Notes under the pieces: generated by a model
The model's input: only the letters and a program-made list of their open reading frames with translations
Told to the model about the DNA's origin: nothing
The model's database searches: none
Program-made: the position numbers and the translations under genes
NCBI GenBank assembly: GCA_036558265.1
Contig: DATBFY010000496.1
Span: 1 to 8,867 of the forward strand
DNA length: 8,867 nt
Direction: 5' to 3'
Source of the DNA: RYN-433 sp036558265
Lineage (GTDB): Bacteria > Planctomycetota > Phycisphaerae > Tepidisphaerales > Tepidisphaeraceae
Part shown: positions 5,330 to 8,867 of the stretch, in pieces
How the letters are laid out: every line of letters begins with the position of its first letter
Position numbering within the stretch: the stretch's first letter is position 1

Positions 5330-6628
5330 ATGGGATCCGAATATCGTCACGGCCGACAGGGACCGGTCGTCAGCCTCCTCCTCTTCGCCGCGCTGCTCTA
5401 CCCGCTGGGCTGTACCAGCGGCTGCTCCAGCTCCGTCAACACCGACGCCCTCCAGTCGGCCAACGCGCCGCGCATCCGCGTGCGCCTCCTGAGCGCGGTC
5501 GACAGCGTCACGCTCTCCTGCGGCGTGCCGCCCCTGTACCAGCTTTCGAACCAGCCCGCCGCGCAGCTCCTCAATTCGCCCAACAACGCCGTCTTCACGC
5601 TTTCGCTGGACAAGCAGGGCTGGCAGGCGGGCAACGCCAGCCTCGGCGGCGCCAACGCCCAGGGCGTCCCCTCCGCCATCCTCCACGTTCAGCCCGACCA
5701 CGACGGCAGCGTCTCGATCAACAACGTCGCCTACCGCGGCCGGTTTCGCTTCGTGCCGGTCGGCGGGAACAAGTTCGACGTGATCAACGAGGTGGACGTC
5801 GATTCCTACCTCGCCTCGGTCGTCTCCAAGGAGATGCTGCCCAACTGGCACGAGGAGGCGTACAAGGCCCAGGCCGTCGTCGCCCGCACGTATGCGATCT
5901 ACGAGAAGCAGACCGCCGGCGCCGACCGCTACTGGGACGTCTATCCCGACACGCGAAGCCAGGTCTACGGCGGGATCCCCGCCGAGACCGCCCGCAGCCG
6001 TGCCGCCGTCGCCCAGACCGCCGGCATCGTCGTCGCCGCCCCGGACGCCAACGGCTACCCGCGGATCTTCAAAGCCTACTTCTCGAGTTGCTGCGGCGGC
6101 ATCAGCCAGTCCGCCGCCGATGCCTTCGGCGACCCCTACATCCCCCCGCTGACCGAGCAGGACGTCCACGCCGCCTGCCGAGCCTCCCCGCGCTTCAACT
6201 GGGGCCCGGTCGTCATCGACAAGTCCGAGTTGACCAGGCGCTTCGTCGCCTACGGCCAGCGGCGCAACCGCGCCGAGCAGCACATGGCGACCATCGCCCG
6301 CATCGACGTGCAGGCCGAGAACCGCTGGGGACGTCCCGTGCGCTTCCTCGTCACCGACGTGAAGGGGAGCAAGTTCAGCCTCTCGGGCGAGGACTTCCGC
6401 TGGGCCGTCAACTTCGGCGCCCCGGAGAATTCGAACACGATCCTCTGGAGCTCGTTCGTGAAGGTGATCAGCGACAGCGACAAGATCCGCTTCGTCGAAG
6501 GCCATGGCTGGGGGCACGGCGCCGGCCTCTGCCAGTGGTGCGCCGAGAAGCGCGCCGAGGACGGCATGCACCACGAGGACATCGTGCTGGCAGCCTATCC
6601 CACGGCGACGCTGGTCCGCGCCTATTAA
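5330..6628 (+). CDS. SpoIID/LytB domain protein, probable lipoprotein
   Basis: A 432-residue SpoIID-domain protein. SpoIID is a peptidoglycan lytic transglycosylase that acts on glycan stripped of stem peptides; LytB relatives enhance amidases. An N-terminal basic segment and hydrophobic core (residues 13-27) run into Cys28 (YPLGC) and Cys32 (TSGC). This suggests a lipoprotein, but neither site is a textbook lipobox. The domain core is NEVDVDSYLASVVSKEML (153-170), with Glu168 at the place of the catalytic glutamate. AYKAQAVVARTYAIY (177-191) follows, then SSCCGGISQSAADAF (252-266), and the C-terminal GHGWGHGAGL (391-400). After that the usual SQYGA is replaced by CQWCA (401-405), adding two cysteines. 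A family-atypical insert at 283-370 separates the last two blocks. It stands alone, with a dispersed palindrome on each side. Spore genes are not visible, so the role is presumably cell-wall remodelling in growth or division. Confidence 0.9.
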   Translation: MGSEYRHGRQGPVVSLLLFAALLYPLGCTSGCSSSVNTDALQSANAPRIRVRLLSAVDSVTLSCGVPPLYQLSNQPAAQLLNSPNNAVFTLSLDKQGWQAGNASLGGANAQGVPSAILHVQPDHDGSVSINNVAYRGRFRFVPVGGNKFDVINEVDVDSYLASVVSKEMLPNWHEEAYKAQAVVARTYAIYEKQTAGADRYWDVYPDTRSQVYGGIPAETARSRAAVAQTAGIVVAAPDANGYPRIFKAYFSSCCGGISQSAADAFGDPYIPPLTEQDVHAACRASPRFNWGPVVIDKSELTRRFVAYGQRRNRAEQHMATIARIDVQAENRWGRPVRFLVTDVKGSKFSLSGEDFRWAVNFGAPENSNTILWSSFVKVISDSDKIRFVEGHGWGHGAGLCQWCAEKRAEDGMHHEDIVLAAYPTATLVRAY

Positions 6629-6715
6629 CTTGACGCGCGACGATCGATCACCCGCTCGTGGGCGCTCCGCCCACCTGCGGGAACGCGGGCACCCGCACGC
6701 CGACGGCGCCAAGCC

Positions 6716-6812
6716 GTCATCCTGAGCGCAGCGAAGGATCCGGCCGCGAGCAACAGTTAATTTCCATTCAGGGCAAGATCCTTCGGTCGCCGCTAGGCTC
6801 CCTCAGGATGAC
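6716..6812. repeat. Dispersed palindromic element, copy 2
   Basis: The same outer arms as copy 1, GTCATCCTGAG (6716-6726) and CTCAGGATGAC (6802-6812), and the inner pair GAAGGATC (6733-6740) with GATCCTTC (6777-6784). The arms are strongly conserved between copies, whereas the loop (6741-6775) is unrelated and AT-richer, which suggests the folded shape is what is kept. Same orientation as copy 1. Confidence 0.85.
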
Positions 6813-6881
6813 GAGGCGCGTTGATGCATAACGTTGATTCCGGCCAGCTATGCGCGGATCAACCCCTCTCCGAGGAAAGCA

Positions 6882-6918
6882 CCCGCGGCCGGCGAACGCA
6901 CTCATCGCCGGCCGCGGG
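6882..6918 (-). terminator. Strong hairpin, terminator candidate of the LEPR-type gene
   Basis: A perfect 14-bp stem, CCCGCGGCCGGCGA (6882-6895) with TCGCCGGCCGCGGG (6905-6918), and a nine-base loop. It lies 36 bases beyond the stop of the minus-strand gene. On that strand it is followed by TGCTTTCCTC, a weak T-rich tail. Confidence 0.6.
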
Positions 6919-6954
6919 GCGTCTCTCAAAATGAACGCATCAACGGTACACGCA

Positions 6955-7905
6955 CTACAACAGCCCCCCGATCGCCCGCGTCACGTTGAACAGGTTGCTC
7001 AGCACACCCTGCTGGCTGGCGTTGCTGTCCAGGATATGCGTCAGCCCGCCCAGCAGGTTCCCCAGCAGGTTCCCCGGGCCCGGCTGCGCCGAGATGTCCA
7101 GCGTGATCGGTCCGTTGTCGCAGTTGTCCGCGTGAACCGTCAGGCCCAGCAGGTTCAGGTCCACGGGACCGAGCGACAGGTGCAGGATGTTCACCGCGGG
7201 CGCCGCGGGCGCCGCCGCCTGCTGCGTCACGCCTGCCAATGACGTCGGCGCGGTCAGGTTCCCCAGCACGCCGTTAAGCAGTCCCGTGACCCCGTTCAGG
7301 AGCGAACTCAGGTCCGTGCTGCTCAGGCCACCGAGGATCGTGCCCAGCGGCGTGCCGCCGTTCAGCAGGTTGGCCACGCCCGCGAGCAGGTTACCCAGCA
7401 GGTTCCCTGACCCCGGCTGGGCCGCGATCTTCAGGCAGATCTTGCTCGTGTCCACCTTCAGACCCAGGAGGTCGAGGTGGATCGGCCCGAGCGAGAGGTC
7501 CAGGATCGGCACCGCCGGCGCCGCCGCCTCCGCAGCGGCGGCGTCCGTGCCGGTCGGTGTCGTCGTCGCAGGCACGATCGACAGCGTCACCGGCGCCGTG
7601 AACGTCTGCCCGCCCAGCGTCCCGGTCGCCACCAGGTTCCCGTCCGTTCCCTGCGTGACGCCCGTGACCGTCAGCGGCAGGACCGATGCCGTGTCCTTGT
7701 GATTGAGGTGCTTGAGCGCCTTGTGATCCGTCAGCGCCGGCCCGATCAGGTCCGCCGGGATCAGGTCCGCCGGTGGCGACGCCGACATCATCTGCCGCGC
7801 CTCCAGGTTTTCCACCAGACACCGCGGATGCCAGTCGGCGTCGTTGGCCCGGATATGGCGGGAGGCGAACGGCGGCCTGTTCGGGCGCGTCTTCAAAGCA
7901 ATCAT
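6955..7905 (-). CDS. LEPR-XLL-type exported protein with duplicated LGP/GNLLGNLL module
   Basis: A 316-residue protein of unknown function. The N-terminal VENLEARQMMSA (residues 31-42) follows a basic stretch and resembles the LEPR-XLL motif found at the start of many planctomycete exported and surface proteins. Residues 75-113 form a beta-rich Thr/Val/Gly segment. A module then occurs twice (132-183 and 237-293): ILxLSLGPxxLxLLGLxV, then QPGxGNLLGNLL and a leucine-rich tail. Between the copies is a Gly/Leu/Ser region (184-220) with helical LLNGV repeats, and an Ala/Pro-rich linker precedes each copy. Cysteines occur at 157 and 262. The start is ATG 7905, set by a GGAGGA six bases upstream; the frame is open to 7992 without any sequence of this type. 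It is a monocistronic minus-strand gene ending in a strong hairpin. Similar LGP/GNLLGNLL modules occur in other predicted secreted proteins, but I know of no assigned function. Confidence 0.82.
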   Translation of the reverse strand: MIALKTRPNRPPFASRHIRANDADWHPRCLVENLEARQMMSASPPADLIPADLIGPALTDHKALKHLNHKDTASVLPLTVTGVTQGTDGNLVATGTLGGQTFTAPVTLSIVPATTTPTGTDAAAAEAAAPAVPILDLSLGPIHLDLLGLKVDTSKICLKIAAQPGSGNLLGNLLAGVANLLNGGTPLGTILGGLSSTDLSSLLNGVTGLLNGVLGNLTAPTSLAGVTQQAAAPAAPAVNILHLSLGPVDLNLLGLTVHADNCDNGPITLDISAQPGPGNLLGNLLGGLTHILDSNASQQGVLSNLFNVTRAIGGLL

Positions 7906-7911
7906 GACGAG

Positions 7912-7917
7912 TCCTCC
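7912..7917 (-). promoter_or_regulatory. Shine-Dalgarno site of the LEPR-type gene
   Basis: TCCTCC on the plus strand reads GGAGGA on the minus strand, six bases before ATG 7905. It is the best ribosome binding site in the window and fixes the start. Confidence 0.75.
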
Positions 7918-8123
7918 ACTAAGGGGGGATAAGGAATGATGAACATGCCCCGCGCGCACACTCCACGCAGACGGCACGGGCGCACGCGCCACCGGTCACG
8001 CGCCGGCTCACGCGCACTTGTCGTGATCTCGCGATGTCCTCGAAGTCTCCGCCGCACTCACGACGTGACCCGCGCCCCCTGCAACACGGCGCGCGCACGC
8101 TTGCGTTCGCCCCCCGCGAACGT

Positions 8124-8154
8124 CGGGCCGGCCAACGACCACCCGGCCGGCCCG
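8124..8154. repeat. GC-rich inverted repeat in the gene-poor stretch
   Basis: CGGGCCGGCC (8124-8133) and GGCCGGCCCG (8145-8154) form a perfect 10-bp stem with an 11-base loop. No T-run follows on either strand and no gene ends next to it, so its role is unknown. Confidence 0.5.
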
Positions 8155-8537
8155 CGATCGCGCGTGGCCCGGGGCAGTCGCAACGATCGGACCAATCGTC
8201 CCCCTGCGCCGCACTTCATTCTGACGGACTCCCCCGCGCCCAAGCGAGAACTCGCGCCTCGGACGTGCCTTCCATGGCACAGCCCGGATCGACACTTTTT
8301 TCACGTGTCTGGCCCTGTGCCGGCCAGCCTCGCCCAGCGGGAGATGACGGACAAGGTTGCGCACCCCCGGCGCGACAAATGAGCGCACCACCTCTGCCGA
8401 ATCATCAGGCCCCAATTCATCATCAGTATCTAAATTACACTATAAGCTGATCTGCTCGAAGATGAGAGAAAGAGGGAGTGAGCTGCATAGGTGGGCGTGT
8501 CGTCGCCACCATCAACCCCGGACTATCCCCTGGGCCC

Positions 8538-8867
8538 TTACGACGCCGCCCCACCGGTCACCTCGTCCACCGCCCGCCCGAGGTCGGCCAGCTCGTAATT
8601 CGCCTTGTGAAATACCTGCCGCACGCCCAGCCGCTTCGCCTGCTCGATCTGCGCCTCGCTCGCGTGGGCCGTCAGCAGGAGCACGGGCATCGCGTGCCAT
8701 CGCAGGTATGACCGCATGATCTGGAGCAGGTTGATTCCGTCCATGTCCGGCATGCGCACGTCCAGGATCGCCGCATCCCAGTTCCCACCCAGGAGCGTGC
8801 TCAGCGCCACGCGACCGTTGGGCACACAGTACGCCTCGTATCCCGCGCGCTGCAGCATCAAAACGAC
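8538..8867 (-). CDS. Response regulator receiver domain protein, 5' end outside window
   Basis: The last 109 residues of a receiver (CheY-like) domain; the frame is open to the right edge, so the first strand and its acidic pair lie outside. The receiver takes a phosphoryl group from a histidine kinase. Asp36 of the fragment, in ILDVRMPDMDG (34-44), is the phosphoacceptor. Thr66 in LLLTAHAS (63-70) is the switch threonine, and Lys88 in FHKANY (86-91) is the conserved lysine. Only a short tail (95-109) follows the lysine, so the protein ends with the receiver and has no C-terminal output domain. It may be a single-domain regulator or have a domain further N-terminal. The ATG at 8858 is internal, since VVLMLQRAGYE matches the first helix of the family. 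No partner kinase is in the window. Confidence 0.9.
   Translation of the reverse strand, partial: VVLMLQRAGYEAYCVPNGRVALSTLLGGNWDAAILDVRMPDMDGINLLQIMRSYLRWHAMPVLLLTAHASEAQIEQAKRLGVRQVFHKANYELADLGRAVDEVTGGAAS

Larger units (their letters stand above)
6629..6954. other. Spacer between the SpoIID-domain gene and the LEPR-type gene (convergent)
   Basis: These 326 bases between two convergent genes hold no gene. They contain a small GC hairpin, TGCGGG (6676-6681) with CCCGCA (6692-6697), that may help end the SpoIID-domain transcript. After it come the second palindromic element (6716-6812) and the strong hairpin at 6882-6918. Confidence 0.5.
7906..8537. other. Gene-poor stretch upstream of the LEPR-type gene
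   Basis: No supportable gene is seen in 632 bases. Several open frames of 130-150 codons exist on both strands, but they are Arg/Pro-rich, overlap one another and match no family known to me. Visible structure: three CACGCGC copies (7983-7989, 7997-8003, 8009-8015), a perfect GC hairpin (8124-8154), and an abrupt AT-rich island at about 8411-8460 with TATAAG at 8441-8446. The LEPR-type promoter must lie here, but no clear box pair is seen next to its start. Confidence 0.5.

Noticed and set aside
5288..6712. 474-codon minus-strand frame over the SpoIID-domain gene
   Set aside because: Gly/Ala/Val/Asp-rich shadow of a strongly supported gene; it also runs through the heptad array.
5067..6812. 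Composite transposon carrying the SpoIID-domain gene
   Set aside because: Each flanking element is itself a complete palindrome, there is no transposase, and no target duplication was seen; they look like independent dispersed repeats.
8008..8415. 135-codon minus-strand frame starting with TTG in the gene-poor stretch
   Set aside because: No family resemblance, weak third-position GC bias compared with real genes, and it translates the 8124-8154 palindrome.
1..8867. tRNA or rRNA genes
   Set aside because: No T-loop/acceptor pairing or conserved rRNA segments noticed on reading either strand; a covariance search would settle this.

Overview
The window reads as a piece of a GC-rich planctomycete chromosome, most like the Phycisphaerae/Tepidisphaera side of the phylum. 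This is inferred from gene content, not from a marker gene. The main clues are an N-terminal LEARQMMSA motif of the planctomycete LEPR-XLL type, a stand-alone TPR protein with two RNA polymerase alpha-CTD domains, a SpoVG carrying a zinc ribbon next to ispE, and a SpoIID-domain protein in a chromosome with no other sign of sporulation.

Layout, left to right. (1) The 3' end of ispE (isoprenoid precursor synthesis), a 328-bp spacer, then spoVG with a four-cysteine insertion. (2) A perfect REP-like hairpin, then a GIY-YIG nuclease-domain gene whose base composition looks different from its neighbours. (3) On the minus strand, a diacylglycerol-kinase-family lipid kinase followed by kdsA (KDO-8-phosphate synthase, metal-dependent type). 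The 71 bp between them is filled by heptanucleotide arrays in inverted orientation. (4) Divergent from these, the TPR/double alpha-CTD gene with a plausible sigma70-type promoter. (5) A SpoIID/LytB-domain lipoprotein gene, with a copy of the same ~100-bp palindromic repeat on each side. (6) On the minus strand, a LEPR-type exported protein with a duplicated LGP..L.LLGL / GNLLGNLL module, preceded by a strong Shine-Dalgarno site and followed by a strong hairpin. (7) A 632-bp gene-poor stretch, then the 3' part of a response regulator receiver gene.

The genes do not form one operon. The common thread is the cell envelope: KdsA makes the LPS core sugar precursor, the lipid kinase acts on membrane lipids, the SpoIID-domain protein probably cuts or binds peptidoglycan, and the LEPR protein is exported. 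SpoVG and the TPR/alpha-CTD protein are probable nucleic-acid-binding regulators. Three families of dispersed intergenic repeat occur within 9 kb: the CCCTCTCCC hairpin, the GTCATCCTGAG palindrome and the ACAACNG heptads. They explain many of the long spurious reading frames. I see no CRISPR array, tRNA, rRNA, insertion sequence or prophage module.
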